A stretch of DNA of 64,000 bases from Stenotrophomonas geniculata ATCC 19374 = JCM 13324 (GTDB lineage: Bacteria; Pseudomonadota; Gammaproteobacteria; Xanthomonadales; Xanthomonadaceae): the NCBI RefSeq assembly GCF_001431625.1, contig NZ_LLXT01000160.1, positions 1 through 64,000 of the forward strand, in the 5' to 3' direction. The position numbers were made by a program, and so were the translations under genes. Below are positions 19,533 through 30,180 of this stretch, one piece after another. Positions within the stretch are counted from its first letter, which is position 1; the number at the start of each line of letters is the position of its first letter. The notes beneath the pieces were generated by a model that did not search any database, was not told the origin of the DNA, and was given only the letters and a program-made list of their open reading frames with translations.

Positions 19533-22175
19533 ATGTCGCAGCAAACCACCATCCGCAAGCTTGCCGAACTGGTCAACACGCCGGTCGAAAAACTGCTGGA
19601 ACAGCTGGCCGGTGCCGGCATGAAGTTCAGCGGTCCCGACCAGGTCGTGACCAGCTCCGAGAAGGTTAAGCTCCTGGGCTTCCTTCGTCGTTCGCACGGC
19701 AAGCCCGAGCAGGCCCCGGAAGAGACCGATCAGTCTGCAAAGAAGATCACGCTCAACCGCCGGAAGCAGCAGGAAGTGACGGTCAATTCCGGTCGCAGCA
19801 AGACGACCGTGAATGTCGAGGTGCGCCAGAAGCGCACCTACGTCAAGGATGGTGCGCGCGCCATGACGCCGGACGAAGAGCGCGCCGACATCCTGCGCAA
19901 GCTGGAAGAGTCGCGTGCCCGCAACCTCGCCGAACAGCAGGCCTTGGCCGAGAAGGATCGTCTGCGCGACGAAGCCATCGTCCGCGCCCGTGAGGAAGAG
20001 ATTGCGGCCAAGGAACGCGCAGAGGCCGAGAAGAAGGCTGCCGAGGAAGCTGCGGCCGCCGCAAAGGCTGCCGAGGCACTGGCTGCCGCCAAGCCCAAGC
20101 GCGCCCCGATCGATGAAACCGCGCCGCGTCCGCCGCGCACGCCGGCCGCTGCTCCGGCTGCGCCGCGCAGTGCGCCGCCGCCGCGCAACGACGACCGCAA
20201 CAACCGCAGCGCGCCGCGCAACGAGCGTGGCCCGGGCGACCGTTTCGCCGGCCAGATGCACCTGTCGGCTGCCGACCGCGCGCGTCGTGGCAACAGCAAC
20301 AACAGCAACACCCGGGGTCGTCCGGGTGGCCGCAACCAGGCCGGTGGCCGTCGCGACATGTCGCGCGGCGGCAACAATGCCGGTCCGCACGCCTTCGAGC
20401 GCCCGACCGCACCGGTCGTGCGTGAAGTGGCGATCGGCGACACGATCACCGTGGCCGACCTGGCGCAGAAGCTCGCGCTGAAGGGCGGCGAGGTGGTCAA
20501 GGCGCTGTTCAAGATGGGCGTGATGGCCACCATCACCCAGTCCATCGACCATGACACCGCCGCGCTGGTGACCGAGGAACTCGGCCACAAGGCGATCCGT
20601 GCCAATGACAACGATGCCGAAGACGCACTGCTGGCCTCGACCGGTGAAAACCAGGGCGAAGCCACCCAGCGTCCGCCGGTGGTCACCATCATGGGCCACG
20701 TCGACCACGGCAAGACCTCGCTGCTGGATTACATCCGCCGTACCAAGGTCGCCACTGGCGAAGCCGGCGGCATTACCCAGCACATCGGTGCCTACCACGT
20801 GGATACGCCGAAGGGCGTGATCAGCTTCCTGGATACCCCGGGCCATGCTGCCTTCACCTCGATGCGTGCCCGCGGTGCCAAGCTGACCGATATCGTGGTG
20901 CTGGTCGTGGCCGCCGATGACGGCGTCATGCCGCAGACCAAGGAAGCGATCCAGCACGCCCGTTCGGCGGGTGTGCCGCTGATCGTGGCGATCAACAAGA
21001 TCGACAAGTCCGACGCCGACCCGATGCGGGTCAAGAACGAACTGCTGTCCGAGCAGGTCGTGGCCGAAGACTTCGGTGGTGATACCCAGATGGTGGAGAT
21101 CTCGGCCAAGACCGGCCTGGGCATCGACGACCTGCTGGACGCCATCTCGATCCAGGCCGAACTGCTGGAGCTGAAGGCCGTCGACGAAGGCCGCGCCTCG
21201 GGCGTGGTGATCGAATCGTCGCTGGACAAGGGCCGTGGCCCGGTCGCGACCGTGCTGGTGCAGCAGGGCCGCCTGAAGAAGGGCGACTACCTGGTGTGCG
21301 GCATCCAGTACGGCCGCGTGCGTGCGCTGTTCGACGAAACCGGCAAGCAGCCGGAGTTCGCCGGCCCGTCCATCCCGGTGCAGGTCCTGGGCCTGTCCGG
21401 CGTGCCGGAAGCCGGTGACGACTTCGTGGTCGTCGAGGATGAGCGCCTGGCCAAGGACGTTGCCCAGCAGCGCGAGACCAAGCGCCGTGAATCGCGCCTG
21501 GTGGCCACCGCTGGCAGCCGCATGGAAGACATCATGGCGACCCTGGGCAAGGGCGAGGGCCAGCAGGTCCTCAACCTGGTCATCAAGGCCGACGTGCAGG
21601 GTTCGGTGCAGGCCTTGAGCCAGGCACTGGTCGCGCTGTCCAACGACGACATCCGCATCAACGTGATCCACTCCGGCGTGGGCGGCATCACCGAATCGGA
21701 TGCCAACTCGGCGGCTGCTTCGAAGGCCACCGTCATCGGCTTCAACGTGCGTGCGGATGCTTCGGCCCGTCGCATCATCGAATCCAACGGCGTCGACTTG
21801 CGTTACTTCTCGATCATCTATGACGTGATCGATCAGGTGAAGCAGGTGGCCTCCGGTCTGCTGGGCGTGGAGATCCGCGAAGAGATCATCGGTATCGCCG
21901 AGGTCCGCGACGTGTTCCGCAGCTCCAAGCTGGGCGCCGTTGCCGGCTCGATGGTCATCGAGGGCGTGGTCAAGCGCAACAAGCCGATCCGCGTGCTGCG
22001 CGACAGCGTGGTGATCTTCGAAGGCGAACTGGAATCGCTGCGCCGCTTCAAGGAAAACGTCGAGGAAGTCCGCAACGGTACCGAATGCGGTATCGCGGTG
22101 AAGGCCTACAACGACGTCAAGCCGGGTGACCAGATCGAGTGCTTCGAGCGTATCGAAGTGCCGCGCACCCTGTAA
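19533..22175 (+). CDS. infB: Translation initiation factor IF-2
   Basis: GTPase that delivers initiator fMet-tRNA to the 30S subunit. The 880-residue protein has an N-terminal IF2 domain, a Lys/Glu/Ala-rich coiled region (about 100-190), an Arg/Asn/Gly-rich low-complexity region (about 200-300), then the G domain with GHVDHGKT at about 388-395, DTPGH, and NKID, followed by domains II-IV. It ends in the usual [11 protein letters not shown]. Confidence 0.98.
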   Translation: MSQQTTIRKLAELVNTPVEKLLEQLAGAGMKFSGPDQVVTSSEKVKLLGFLRRSHGKPEQAPEETDQSAKKITLNRRKQQEVTVNSGRSKTTVNVEVRQKRTYVKDGARAMTPDEERADILRKLEESRARNLAEQQALAEKDRLRDEAIVRAREEEIAAKERAEAEKKAAEEAAAAAKAAEALAAAKPKRAPIDETAPRPPRTPAAAPAAPRSAPPPRNDDRNNRSAPRNERGPGDRFAGQMHLSAADRARRGNSNNSNTRGRPGGRNQAGGRRDMSRGGNNAGPHAFERPTAPVVREVAIGDTITVADLAQKLALKGGEVVKALFKMGVMATITQSIDHDTAALVTEELGHKAIRANDNDAEDALLASTGENQGEATQRPPVVTIMGHVDHGKTSLLDYIRRTKVATGEAGGITQHIGAYHVDTPKGVISFLDTPGHAAFTSMRARGAKLTDIVVLVVAADDGVMPQTKEAIQHARSAGVPLIVAINKIDKSDADPMRVKNELLSEQVVAEDFGGDTQMVEISAKTGLGIDDLLDAISIQAELLELKAVDEGRASGVVIESSLDKGRGPVATVLVQQGRLKKGDYLVCGIQYGRVRALFDETGKQPEFAGPSIPVQVLGLSGVPEAGDDFVVVEDERLAKDVAQQRETKRRESRLVATAGSRMEDIMATLGKGEGQQVLNLVIKADVQGSVQALSQALVALSNDDIRINVIHSGVGGITESDANSAAASKATVIGFNVRADASARRIIESNGVDLRYFSIIYDVIDQVKQVASGLLGVEIREEIIGIAEVRDVFRSSKLGAVAGSMVIEGVVKRNKPIRVLRDSVVIFEGELESLRRFKENVEEVRNGTECGIAVKAYNDVKPGDQIECFERIEVPRTL

Positions 22176-22187
22176 TGCTGCAAGGTG

Positions 22188-22245
22188 GCCCGACCAACGG
22201 TCGGGCCCTACCATGTACCTGTAGCGCGCGACCGTTGGTCGGGCG
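22188..22245. repeat. Inverted SMAG-type repeat pair between infB and rbfA
   Basis: Reverse unit 22188-22211 and forward unit 22221-22245 (GTAG head, arms CGACCGTTGGTCG) face each other within the operon, 23 bases before the rbfA start. Confidence 0.8.
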
Positions 22246-22267
22246 ACAACTGAACCAAGAGCTCCTC

Positions 22268-22651
22268 GTGCCCAAGACTTTCCATCGAACCGACCGTGTC
22301 TCCGCCCAGCTGCGCCGTGAACTCGGCACCCTGGTGCACAACGCCGTGCGCGAGCACGGGTTGCCCTCGGTGAGCGTGTCCGACGTGGAAATCACCCGCG
22401 ACATGGCCCATGCCAAGGTGTTCGTCACCGCGCTGATGCCGGAACGTTCGGCTGAAGCCGTGGCCGGCCTGAAGGAGCTGGGCTACCGCCTGCGCATGGA
22501 CCTGGCCCGCGCGATGAAGCTGCGCCACGTGCCGGAGCTGCATTTCCACTACGACGACTCGGTCGACCGTGGTGAGCACATCGACAACATCCTGCGCGAC
22601 CTGCCCGATACGCTGGCCGCGGAGAAGCGTCGCGAGAGCGACGAAGAATAA
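22268..22651 (+). CDS. rbfA: Ribosome-binding factor A
   Basis: KH-fold protein that matures the 5' end of 16S rRNA in the 30S subunit during cold adaptation. It is 127 residues long. Family hallmarks are RVSAQLRRELGTLV near the N-terminus, DVEITRDMAHAKVFVT, and LRHVPELHFHYDDSVDRGEHI near the C-terminus. GTG start at 22268 chosen from the N-terminal alignment; a GAGCTCC stretch precedes it. Confidence 0.96.
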   Translation: MPKTFHRTDRVSAQLRRELGTLVHNAVREHGLPSVSVSDVEITRDMAHAKVFVTALMPERSAEAVAGLKELGYRLRMDLARAMKLRHVPELHFHYDDSVDRGEHIDNILRDLPDTLAAEKRRESDEE

Positions 22652-22656
22652 GCCAG

Positions 22657-22683
22657 CGCCGGGCCCATGCCCGGCGTCTTTTC
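22657..22683 (+). terminator. Hairpin with T-run after rbfA
   Basis: Stem CGCCGGGC/GCCCGGCG (22657-22664 with 22669-22676) with 4-base loop and TCTTTT after it. It could be a weak terminator; its stem is also that of a SMAG unit that has lost the GTAG head. Confidence 0.5.
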
Positions 22684-22720
22684 ATTCCGGCAACGCGACG
22701 CCTGTGCGGGCCGCGTTGCG

Positions 22721-22745
22721 GCAGCCGGGCATGGCTCGGCTCTAC
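22721..22745 (-). repeat. SMAG-type repeat before truB
   Basis: On the minus strand reads GTAGAGCCGAGCCATGCCCGGCTGC, i.e. GTAG head plus an imperfect hairpin. It ends 11 bases before the truB ATG. Confidence 0.75.
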
Positions 22746-22756
22746 AACGTCCTGTC

Positions 22757-23665
22757 ATGACCCGAATTCAGTTCCGCCGCCTGGATGGCATCCTGCTGCT
22801 CGACAAGTCGACCGGCATGAGTTCCAACGCCGCCCTGCAGGTGGCTCGTCGCCTGTTCCGTGCCGAAAAGGGCGGCCATACCGGCAGTCTCGACCCGCTG
22901 GCCACCGGCCTGTTGCCGCTGTGCTTCGGCGAGGCGACCAAGATTGCCGGCCTGCTGCTCGGCTCGGCCAAGGCCTACGACGCCGAGATCATGCTGGGCC
23001 AGACCACCGACACCGACGATGCCGAAGGCCAGGTGCTGCTGCAGCGCCCGGTGCCTTCGATCAGTGCCGAGACCCTGCAGGCGGCGCTGGCGCCGCTGAC
23101 CGGCAGCATCCGCCAGCGCGCCCCGATCTATTCGGCGCTGAAGCAGGGCGGGGAGCCGCTGTATGTGAAGGCCCGCCGCGGTGACGTCATTGAAGCGCCG
23201 GAGCGCGAGGTGCAGGTGCACGCCATCGAGGTGCTCGAGCAGCAGCCGGAGCGGTTGCGGCTGCGTGTGACCTGCGGCTCGGGCACCTATATCCGCAGCC
23301 TGGCCCGCGATCTGGGCGAGGCGCTGGGCTGTGGCGCGCATATCAGTGCGCTGCGCCGGCTCTGGGTCGAGCCGTTCCGTGAACCGGCGATGGTCACGCT
23401 GGATCAGCTGCGGGCGATGGTCGAGGCGGGTGACGAGGCGGGCATGGACGCGCTGCTGCTGCCGCTGGCGGCCGGCCTGGCTGAATACCCGCGGGTCGAC
23501 CTCGATGCCGACCAGGCCCACCGCTTCTGCGTCGGCCAGCGCCAGCGCGATCTGTCGTGGCCCCGTGGTCTGGTGGCCGTGTTCGGTCCGGACGATGCTG
23601 TCCAGGGGTTGGGGCAGGTCGATGACAGTGGCCTGCTGGCTCCGCAGCGTCGTTTCAACCTCTGA
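22757..23665 (+). CDS. truB: tRNA pseudouridine-55 synthase TruB
   Basis: Makes the universal pseudouridine 55 in the T-loop of tRNAs. The 302-residue enzyme has the [13 protein letters not shown] motif with catalytic Asp D46, the [11 protein letters not shown] segment at the N-terminus, and the C-terminal TruB/PUA-like extension. ATG at 22757 was chosen since the family starts shortly before the GILLLDK motif. Confidence 0.96.
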   Translation: MTRIQFRRLDGILLLDKSTGMSSNAALQVARRLFRAEKGGHTGSLDPLATGLLPLCFGEATKIAGLLLGSAKAYDAEIMLGQTTDTDDAEGQVLLQRPVPSISAETLQAALAPLTGSIRQRAPIYSALKQGGEPLYVKARRGDVIEAPEREVQVHAIEVLEQQPERLRLRVTCGSGTYIRSLARDLGEALGCGAHISALRRLWVEPFREPAMVTLDQLRAMVEAGDEAGMDALLLPLAAGLAEYPRVDLDADQAHRFCVGQRQRDLSWPRGLVAVFGPDDAVQGLGQVDDSGLLAPQRRFNL

Positions 23666-23693
23666 CCGGGCCCGGACGGTTCAGCCCCGGACC

Positions 23694-23722
23694 TTGTTCC
23701 GAGGCCCCCCGACCGTTACAAT
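23694..23722 (+). promoter_or_regulatory. Promoter upstream of rpsO
   Basis: TTGTTC (23694-23699), 17-base spacer, TACAAT (23717-23722). This would let rpsO-pnp be transcribed separately from the upstream genes, as E. coli does from an rpsO promoter. Confidence 0.6.
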
Positions 23723-23838
23723 TTCGCGGCCGTTTTCCGGCAGCCTGCCTCGCGCAGGTTTCATCCTCGTAGTCCACGGCGAGCCTGGCGGTGCGCGAAG
23801 CGCGTTCCTGCCGGCCACGCATCACAGAGAAAAAAGAA

Positions 23839-24099
23839 ATGTCGATCGACACCCAGAAGGTCATTGAAGACAACAAGCGCAGCTCGGCTGACACCGGCTC
23901 CCCGGAAGTCCAGGTTGCACTGCTGACCGCCCGCATCGAACTGCTGACCGGCCACTTCAAGACCCACAAGAAGGACCACCACAGCCGCCGCGGCCTGCTG
24001 CAGATGGTCAACCGCCGTCGCAGCCTGCTCGACTACCTGAAGAAGAAGGACGTCGAGCGTTACAAGGCCCTGATCGAAAAGCTTGGCCTGCGTCGCTAA
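23839..24099 (+). CDS. rpsO: 30S ribosomal protein S15
   Basis: Primary 16S rRNA-binding protein of the 30S platform. 86 residues, close to the 89 of E. coli S15, with the conserved [16 protein letters not shown] and [15 protein letters not shown] segments. A purine-rich sequence (AGAGAAAAAAGAA) precedes the ATG. Confidence 0.98.
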   Translation: MSIDTQKVIEDNKRSSADTGSPEVQVALLTARIELLTGHFKTHKKDHHSRRGLLQMVNRRRSLLDYLKKKDVERYKALIEKLGLRR

Positions 24100-24111
24100 G
24101 CAACGAATCCC

Positions 24112-24144
24112 CCGCGGCGCAGCGATGCGCCGCGGTTTTGTTTT
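24112..24144 (+). terminator. Intrinsic terminator between rpsO and pnp
   Basis: A 9-bp GC-rich stem (24112-24120 with 24127-24135), 6-base loop and TTTTGTTTT. Partial readthrough would supply pnp, as at the equivalent place in E. coli. Confidence 0.85.
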
Positions 24145-24250
24145 GTAGCACCGCAATCCCCGATTCAGGCCGGAACGATCCGGCCACCCGCTGGCGGCAA
24201 GGGTCGCCGACGGTCCAAATTCGCAGACAGCATCCCCAAGGACACCCTCC

Positions 24251-26359
24251 GTGGCAAAAATCACCAAAACCTTCCAGTACGGCAAGCACACCGTCACGCT
24301 CGAGACCGGCGAAGTCGCCCGTCAGGCCAGCGGTGCCGTCATCGTCAAGATGGACGACACCGTACTGCTGGTCACCGCCGTCGCCGCCAAGAGCGCGCGC
24401 GAAGGCCAGGACTTCTTCCCGCTGACCGTCGATTATCAGGAAAAGTTCTACGCCGGCGGCCGTATCCCGGGTGGTTTCTTCAAGCGTGAAGGCCGTGCGA
24501 CCGAGAAGGAAACCCTGATCTCGCGTCTGATCGACCGTCCGATCCGCCCGCTGTTCCCCGAAGACTACAAGAACGAAGTGCAGATCATCGCCACGGTCAT
24601 GTCGCTGAACCCGGACGTGGACGGTGACATCCCGGCCCTGATCGGCGCCTCGGCTGCCCTGGCCCTGGCCGGCACCCCGTTCATGGGTCCGATCGGCGCT
24701 GCCAAGGTCGGTTACAAGAACGGCGAGTACATCCTGAACCCGACCGTCAGCGAACTGGCTGACTCGCAGCTGGAACTGGTCGTCGCCGGCACCTCCAACG
24801 CCGTGCTGATGGTTGAATCCGAAGCTGCGCTGCTGTCCGAAGAAGTGATGCTGGGCGCCGTGACCTTCGGTCACCGCGAGATGCAGAAGGTCATCAACGC
24901 GATCAACGAGCTGACCGTCGAAGCCGGCACCAAGCCGTCGACCTGGGAAGCCCCGGCCAAGAACGACGCGCTGATCGCCGCCCTGAAGGAAGCCATCGGC
25001 CCGCGCCTGGGCGAAGCCTTCCAGGTGCGCGACAAGCTGCAGCGCCGCGACGCCATCTCGGCAATCAAGAAGGACGTGGTCGAAGCCCTGGCAGGCCGCG
25101 TGGCCGCCGAAGGCTGGAACCCGGCCGAGCTGTCGAAGGAATTCGGCGAGCTGGAATACCGCACCATGCGTGACTCGGTGCTGGACACCAAGGTGCGCAT
25201 CGACGGCCGTGCGCTGGACACCGTCCGCCCGATCACCGTGAAGACCGGCGTGCTGCCGCGTACCCACGGCTCCTCGCTGTTCACCCGCGGCGAAACCCAG
25301 GCCATTGTGACCATCACCCTGGGCACCGCCCGTGACGGCCAGGTCATCGACGCCGTTGCCGGTGAGTACAAGGAAAACTTCCTGTTCCACTACAACTTCC
25401 CTCCGTTCTCGGTGGGTGAGTGCGGCCGTATGATGGGCCCGAAGCGCCGCGAAATCGGCCACGGTCGCCTGGCCAAGCGCGGCGTGCTGGCTGTCATGCC
25501 GTCGCTGGAAGCCTTCCCGTACACCATCCGCGTCGTCTCGGAAATCACCGAGTCGAACGGTTCCTCGTCGATGGCCTCGGTCTGCGGTTCCTCGCTGGCC
25601 CTGATGGACGCCGGCGTGCCGGTGAAGGCACCGGTTGCCGGTATCGCCATGGGTCTGGTCAAGGAAGGCGAGCGCTTCGTCGTCCTGTCCGACATCCTGG
25701 GTGACGAAGATCACCTGGGCGACATGGACTTCAAGGTGGCCGGTACCGCTGAGGGCATCTCCGCCCTGCAGATGGACATCAAGATCGAAGGCATCACCGA
25801 AGAGATCATGAAGCAGGCCCTGCAGCAGGCCAAGGCTGGCCGTCTGCACATCCTGGGCGAAATGGCCCACGGCCTGACCGCTCCGCGTGAAGAGCTGTCG
25901 GACTACGCGCCGCGCCTGTTGACCATCAAGATCCACCCGGACAAGATCCGCGAAGTGATCGGCAAGGGTGGTTCGACCATCCAGGCCATCACCAAGGAAA
26001 CCGGCACCCAGATCGACATCCAGGACGACGGCACCATCGTCATCGCATCGGTCAACGCCATCGCTGCCCAGGCCGCCAAGGCCCGCATCGAGCAGATCAC
26101 CTCGGACGTCGAGCCGGGCCGCATCTACGAAGGCAAGGTCGCCAAGATCATGGACTTCGGTGCGTTCGTCACGATCCTGCCGGGCAAGGACGGTCTGGTC
26201 CACGTGTCGCAGATCTCCAGCGATCGCGTCGAGAAGGTCGGCGACGTGCTGAAGGAAGGCGATGTGGTCAAGGTCAAGGTGCTGGAAGTCGACAAGCAGG
26301 GCCGTATCCGCCTGTCGATGAAGGCCGTGGAAGAAGGCGACGCCGTCAGCGCCGAATAA
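24251..26359 (+). CDS. pnp: Polyribonucleotide nucleotidyltransferase (PNPase)
   Basis: Phosphorolytic 3'-5' exoribonuclease and degradosome component. The 702-residue protein has two RNase PH-like cores (first about 1-230, second about 310-540 with the [23 protein letters not shown] segment [16 protein letters not shown]), an all-helical linker, a KH domain (about 555-615) and a C-terminal S1 domain ([19 protein letters not shown]). GTG start at 24251 gives the family N-terminus MAKITKTF. The 106-base stretch after the rpsO terminator forms its leader. Confidence 0.98.
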   Translation: MAKITKTFQYGKHTVTLETGEVARQASGAVIVKMDDTVLLVTAVAAKSAREGQDFFPLTVDYQEKFYAGGRIPGGFFKREGRATEKETLISRLIDRPIRPLFPEDYKNEVQIIATVMSLNPDVDGDIPALIGASAALALAGTPFMGPIGAAKVGYKNGEYILNPTVSELADSQLELVVAGTSNAVLMVESEAALLSEEVMLGAVTFGHREMQKVINAINELTVEAGTKPSTWEAPAKNDALIAALKEAIGPRLGEAFQVRDKLQRRDAISAIKKDVVEALAGRVAAEGWNPAELSKEFGELEYRTMRDSVLDTKVRIDGRALDTVRPITVKTGVLPRTHGSSLFTRGETQAIVTITLGTARDGQVIDAVAGEYKENFLFHYNFPPFSVGECGRMMGPKRREIGHGRLAKRGVLAVMPSLEAFPYTIRVVSEITESNGSSSMASVCGSSLALMDAGVPVKAPVAGIAMGLVKEGERFVVLSDILGDEDHLGDMDFKVAGTAEGISALQMDIKIEGITEEIMKQALQQAKAGRLHILGEMAHGLTAPREELSDYAPRLLTIKIHPDKIREVIGKGGSTIQAITKETGTQIDIQDDGTIVIASVNAIAAQAAKARIEQITSDVEPGRIYEGKVAKIMDFGAFVTILPGKDGLVHVSQISSDRVEKVGDVLKEGDVVKVKVLEVDKQGRIRLSMKAVEEGDAVSAE

Positions 26360-26414
26360 TCGGCGGTGGGTGTCAACCTTGCTTGGTTGACACGCTCCTG
26401 GAATCGCTGAAATG

Positions 26415-26440
26415 AAAAAGCGGGCTTCGGCCCGCTTTTT
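26415..26440 (+). terminator. Intrinsic terminator after pnp
   Basis: AAAAAGCGGGC, TTCG tetraloop, GCCCGCTTTTT: an ideal terminator that closes the rimP-pnp block. A second hairpin TGTCAACC/GGTTGACA lies just upstream at about 26370-26391. Confidence 0.93.
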
Positions 26441-26636
26441 CTTTGCCTCGAAGTTGCGAACAACCGCTCACCCAGGTCGCCGCATGTCCTGCTGCGGTGC
26501 ATGAGAGGCGCTACGCAGCCATTGTTCTGTCACCGTTGCACGGATCGCGCCTGTCCATCGGACGACATGCCACGACATCGGTCCCACAGCCCCATCGGTT
26601 TGCTAACGTGGCGGCGCCTTCGAACCGGGAGATTCC

Positions 26637-27827
26637 ATGTTCCGCCAGACTGTGGCCGTCCTTGCCGTACTGATTGCCGGCGCCCTGCCCATTGCCGCGC
26701 ACGCTGCGCCCGCACAGCCGCCGATCTTCGGTGCCTACTACCCCGGTGGTTCCGCCGAGCGCTATCCGGTGTCGAGCATTCCGGCCGAGCGCCTGACCCA
26801 CCTGTTCTACGCGTTCTCGACCATCGAGGACGGGCGCTGCACGATCGGTGCGGAAGCGCCGAAGAATTTCGCCGCACTGGCCGAACTCAAGAAGGCGCAT
26901 CCGCACCTGCGCACGCTGATTTCGATCGGTGGCTGGGGCGCAGGCGGGTTCTCCGATGCGGCACTGACCGAAACCAGCCGCAAGCGCCTGGTCGACTCAT
27001 GCATGACGCTGTTCTTCGAGCGCCATGCAGGCAGCTTCGATGGTGTGGACATCGACTGGGAATTCCCGGTCAGTGGTGGGCCGAAGGAACTGGCGCACCG
27101 CCCGCAGGATCGCGCCAACCTGACCCGGCTCGCGCAGGCGTTCCGCGTGGCACTTGATGCGCGCGGTCGCAAGGCGGGGCAGCCGATGCTGCTGACCGCC
27201 GCGCTGGCCGCCGGTCGCCTGCAGACGGATGGCCCCTACGATCCGGCGGCGAGCTACGACCTGCCGGCGCTGGCCAAGGTGTTCGATTTCATCAACCTGA
27301 TGAGCTACGACATGGGCACCGGCTTCTCGGCGGTGTCGACCTTCAACGCACCGCTGCTTGAGGTGGCGGCCGATCCACTGGCGCCGGAGCTGCGCCGTTG
27401 GAACAACGTGGCCGGTGCCGTGCAGTTTTACCGCGACCACGGCGTACCGGCCCACAAGCTGGTGCTGGGCGTGCCGTTCTACGGGCGCGGCTTCAAGGTT
27501 ACAGGTGATGCCCCGGATGGGTTGTACCAGCCCTACAGCGCACCGGCCGATGCAGGCGACTGGCGGGTGATCAAGGCGCGCTATCTCGACCAGCCGGGCT
27601 GGACGAAGCACTGGCAGCCGCAGGCGCAGAGCCCGTGGCTGTACAACGCCGAACAGAAGGTCTTCATCAGCTATGAAGACCCGCGCTCGATCGGGCTGCG
27701 TGCGCAGTTCGCCCGCGAGCAGGGCCTGGCCGGTGTATTCATGTGGGAGCTGACCGGCGACGACGAGCAGGCCAGCCTGCTCAACGCCATGCTGGGCCCC
27801 TGGCAGAAGGCGCGCATCGGCGATTGA
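26637..27827 (+). CDS. Secreted glycoside hydrolase family 18 (chitinase-like)
   Basis: Predicted exported chitinase-type glycosidase acting on N-acetylglucosamine polymers. The 396-residue protein has a signal peptide (about 1-24, cleavage after AHA), the substrate-binding SIGGW at 96-100, and the complete catalytic DxxDxDxE motif D135-G-V-D138-I-D140-W-E142, with E142 as the acid/base. A late MWELTGDD segment is the usual barrel end. No carbohydrate-binding module is present. It stands alone behind the pnp terminator. Substrate (chitin or peptidoglycan-derived) is not decided by sequence alone. Confidence 0.88.
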   Translation: MFRQTVAVLAVLIAGALPIAAHAAPAQPPIFGAYYPGGSAERYPVSSIPAERLTHLFYAFSTIEDGRCTIGAEAPKNFAALAELKKAHPHLRTLISIGGWGAGGFSDAALTETSRKRLVDSCMTLFFERHAGSFDGVDIDWEFPVSGGPKELAHRPQDRANLTRLAQAFRVALDARGRKAGQPMLLTAALAAGRLQTDGPYDPAASYDLPALAKVFDFINLMSYDMGTGFSAVSTFNAPLLEVAADPLAPELRRWNNVAGAVQFYRDHGVPAHKLVLGVPFYGRGFKVTGDAPDGLYQPYSAPADAGDWRVIKARYLDQPGWTKHWQPQAQSPWLYNAEQKVFISYEDPRSIGLRAQFAREQGLAGVFMWELTGDDEQASLLNAMLGPWQKARIGD

Positions 27828-27917
27828 GCTGCATCAGGCGATGCCCGGCGCAATGCCGCAACGCCATCGGCCCAACCCCGCACAGCATGTCCACGCCCGC
27901 AGCGTTACGCTGCGGGC

Positions 27918-28322
27918 ATGATCCATCTCGAACGCCTGGACCATCTGGTCCTCACCGTCGCCGACATCGACCGCAGCTGTGATTTCTACCAGCGCGTGCT
28001 CGGCATGCAGGTCGTGCGCTTCGGCGCGGGACGTACCGCGCTGCAGTTCGGCCAGCAGAAGATCAATCTGCATCCGGCCAGTGCCCCGCTGCAGCCGCAT
28101 GCGTTACGACCCACGCCGGGCAGTGCCGACCTGTGCCTGGTCACGCTTACGGCGACAATCGATGTGCTGGCACACCTGCAGGCGCAGGCCGTCGCGGTGG
28201 AGGAGGGGCCGGTGGCCCGCACCGGCGCACTGGGTCCAATCGAATCGGTGTACTTCCGCGACCCGGATGGCAACCTGATCGAAGTCAGCCGCTACCTGGA
28301 CCCAGCGCACCTGCTCCGGTAG
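27918..28322 (+). CDS. VOC-fold protein (glyoxalase/bleomycin resistance superfamily)
   Basis: The 134-residue protein has paired beta-alpha-beta-beta-beta modules: LDHLVLTVADIDRSCDFYQRVLGM at the start (H9 is a candidate metal ligand) and VYFRDPDGNLIEVSRY at the end with the second conserved Glu. Related enzymes include virulence-associated and fosfomycin-type proteins, but specific function is unknown. The stop codon TAG lies inside the GTAG head of a SMAG repeat. Confidence 0.82.
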   Translation: MIHLERLDHLVLTVADIDRSCDFYQRVLGMQVVRFGAGRTALQFGQQKINLHPASAPLQPHALRPTPGSADLCLVTLTATIDVLAHLQAQAVAVEEGPVARTGALGPIESVYFRDPDGNLIEVSRYLDPAHLLR

Positions 28323-28341
28323 CGCCGGGCCATGCCCGGCG
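28319..28341 (+). repeat. SMAG-type repeat that supplies the stop codon of the VOC gene
   Basis: GTAG-CGCCGGGCCATGCCCGGCG. The TAG of its head is the stop of the preceding gene. It lies between convergent genes and could serve as a bidirectional transcript end. Confidence 0.85.
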
Positions 28342-28346
28342 AAGGC

Positions 28347-29906
28347 TCAGTTGGCCCAGACGCTGTTCGGATCGCCGTTGCGGGCGCGGCGTTGACTGGC
28401 CACTGCCAGGCGGGCGAAGCCGAAGGCCATGGCCAGCGCGATGGCATCGACCCAGAACAGCGGCCAGTGGCCACGCGCGGCCGCACGCCACAGCCAGTCA
28501 CCATTGAGTGCGCCGTGCAGGATCGGCACCAGCGCGGTACTGATTGCCGCCGCCCACAGCAGCTCGCGTGCGGCCTGTGCCGGGCGACGCAGCGCGGCCC
28601 ACAGCGCACAGGCCGCCCAGCTGCCGAAGCAGGCCCAGCGGATGCCGTGGTCGACCGCCGCCGGCGCCAGCCGTTCCAGCACCAGCGCGGTGAGGAACGC
28701 GACCGAGATCGCCACGCACAGGCCGATGCACACGCCGACCGTGGCCCGTGCCATGTTCACTCCGGCACGCGGTTGCTGCGGCTGGCGACGCTTGCGCCGC
28801 GACTCGATCCACAGCAGGTTGCCCGAGTAGAACAGGAACGCACCGCCCAGGCCGAGCAGGAAGTACAGCCAGACCACCACCCCGTTGCCGAACTCGCCGA
28901 AGTGCAGCGCATAGGCGGCGCTGAGCGTGGCGTGGTTGGCGTCGCGCTGGCCTGGCAGCTGGGTGGCCAGTACCTGGCCGGTGGCGACATCCAGCGCCAC
29001 GGCGCCGAGCGGGCCGAGGGTGCCGGTGGATTCGCCGGTGATCTCGATGGTGGCGTTGGTGTCGCCCGCGTTGGCCAGCTTCAGGTAGGCCGGCTCGAAG
29101 CTGGTCACGCCCTGTGCGCGCGCCACCTCCAGCGCCCGCGCCTGCAGCACGCGCAGGCTGCCCGGCGGCGAGGGGATGCCGGTCGCTTCACGCACCGGTG
29201 CGGTGTCCATCGCTGTTGGCACGGCCTGCAGGGCCTTGCCGTCGAAGATCAGGGGGTTGAGCAGGGCCATCTGCACGAACACCAGGCAGAGCAGGGCGCC
29301 GGTCACCGCGAACATCAGGTGGAAGGGCAGGCTCAGTACGCCGATCACGTTGTGCGCGTCCTGCCACAGCTGTTTCAGGTTGCGCCCCGGACGCAGCGCG
29401 AACAGGTCGCCGAGCAGCTTCGGCAGATGGATCACCAGGCCGCTGAGCAGCGCCATGCCGTACAGCAGGCTGACAATGCCCATCACGTAGATGCCGGCCA
29501 CGGGCAGGCCCAGGCTGTAGTGCAGCTCGTTGACCAGCTCGGCCAGCCCGGTCTGCGGCGGCGTCGGGCTGCCGCCAATCTGCCCCGGCCAGGCATAACG
29601 CCAGCTGCCATCATCGACCTGCCAGTACGCAAGTGGCTGCGGGTGGTCGGCGCCGGGGAAGGTCATGCCGACGTGGCGGCGGGCTTCCGGGTGTGTCGCC
29701 AGTACGTCTTCCAGCAGGTACTGCGCATCGTCCAGCCCGGCTGGCAGTGCGGTGGCCGCGCCCGGGGTCTGCCACAGCGGCAGGTCGTGATGGAACAGGG
29801 TCAGCGCACCGGCGTAGAAGGCCACGAACAGGCCGAACCCGGCGACCAGGCCGACCCAGGTGTGCAGGGTGGTGAACGTGCGCAGCGTCTGCGAACTGAA
29901 CTTCAT
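28347..29906 (-). CDS. PepSY-associated membrane protein (iron-uptake type)
   Basis: 519-residue inner-membrane protein of the PepSY_TM family. The N-terminus has the family pattern LRTFTTLHTWVGLVAGFGLFV leading into the first helix; a large periplasmic portion with PepSY domains follows, then further helices at about 195-215 and the C-terminal third (five or so helices). Members of this family sit with TonB-dependent siderophore receptors and are thought to reduce or process ferric siderophore complexes. The two small genes upstream on the same strand (DUF3649 and DUF3325 types) form a cluster with it, separated by 10 bases. Confidence 0.82.
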   Translation of the reverse strand: MKFSSQTLRTFTTLHTWVGLVAGFGLFVAFYAGALTLFHHDLPLWQTPGAATALPAGLDDAQYLLEDVLATHPEARRHVGMTFPGADHPQPLAYWQVDDGSWRYAWPGQIGGSPTPPQTGLAELVNELHYSLGLPVAGIYVMGIVSLLYGMALLSGLVIHLPKLLGDLFALRPGRNLKQLWQDAHNVIGVLSLPFHLMFAVTGALLCLVFVQMALLNPLIFDGKALQAVPTAMDTAPVREATGIPSPPGSLRVLQARALEVARAQGVTSFEPAYLKLANAGDTNATIEITGESTGTLGPLGAVALDVATGQVLATQLPGQRDANHATLSAAYALHFGEFGNGVVVWLYFLLGLGGAFLFYSGNLLWIESRRKRRQPQQPRAGVNMARATVGVCIGLCVAISVAFLTALVLERLAPAAVDHGIRWACFGSWAACALWAALRRPAQAARELLWAAAISTALVPILHGALNGDWLWRAAARGHWPLFWVDAIALAMAFGFARLAVASQRRARNGDPNSVWAN

Positions 29907-29916
29907 GGGAGAGGTC

Positions 29917-30180
29917 TCATTGCACCGCGCCGGTCAGGCGCAGCAGCCCGAGCACGCCGAAGCCGGCGGCGGCGCTGCCGCCCAGCACCAGCCAGGCGCG
30001 CAGCGCGCTGCGGAAACTGAACGCCCACAGGGCGGCCAGCATCCACAGCGGGATGAAAGCGATCAGGGTCGGCACCAGCGCCCGCTGCCAGGGGCCGGGC
30101 GGCAGCCATGCCAGCAGGCCGGTCGCGGCCGCGGCCAGGAAGAAGCCGGCGACGATGCCGGCGAAGGCGCGCGGCCACAT
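29917..30180 (-). CDS. Small membrane protein, DUF3649 type
   Basis: 87-residue integral membrane protein with three helices. It starts MWPRAFAGIVAGFFL at an ATG that overlaps the upstream stop in a TGATG junction. DUF3649 proteins almost always accompany PepSY_TM and DUF3325 proteins in iron-uptake gene sets. Function is unknown. Confidence 0.7.
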   Translation of the reverse strand: MWPRAFAGIVAGFFLAAAATGLLAWLPPGPWQRALVPTLIAFIPLWMLAALWAFSFRSALRAWLVLGGSAAAGFGVLGLLRLTGAVQ

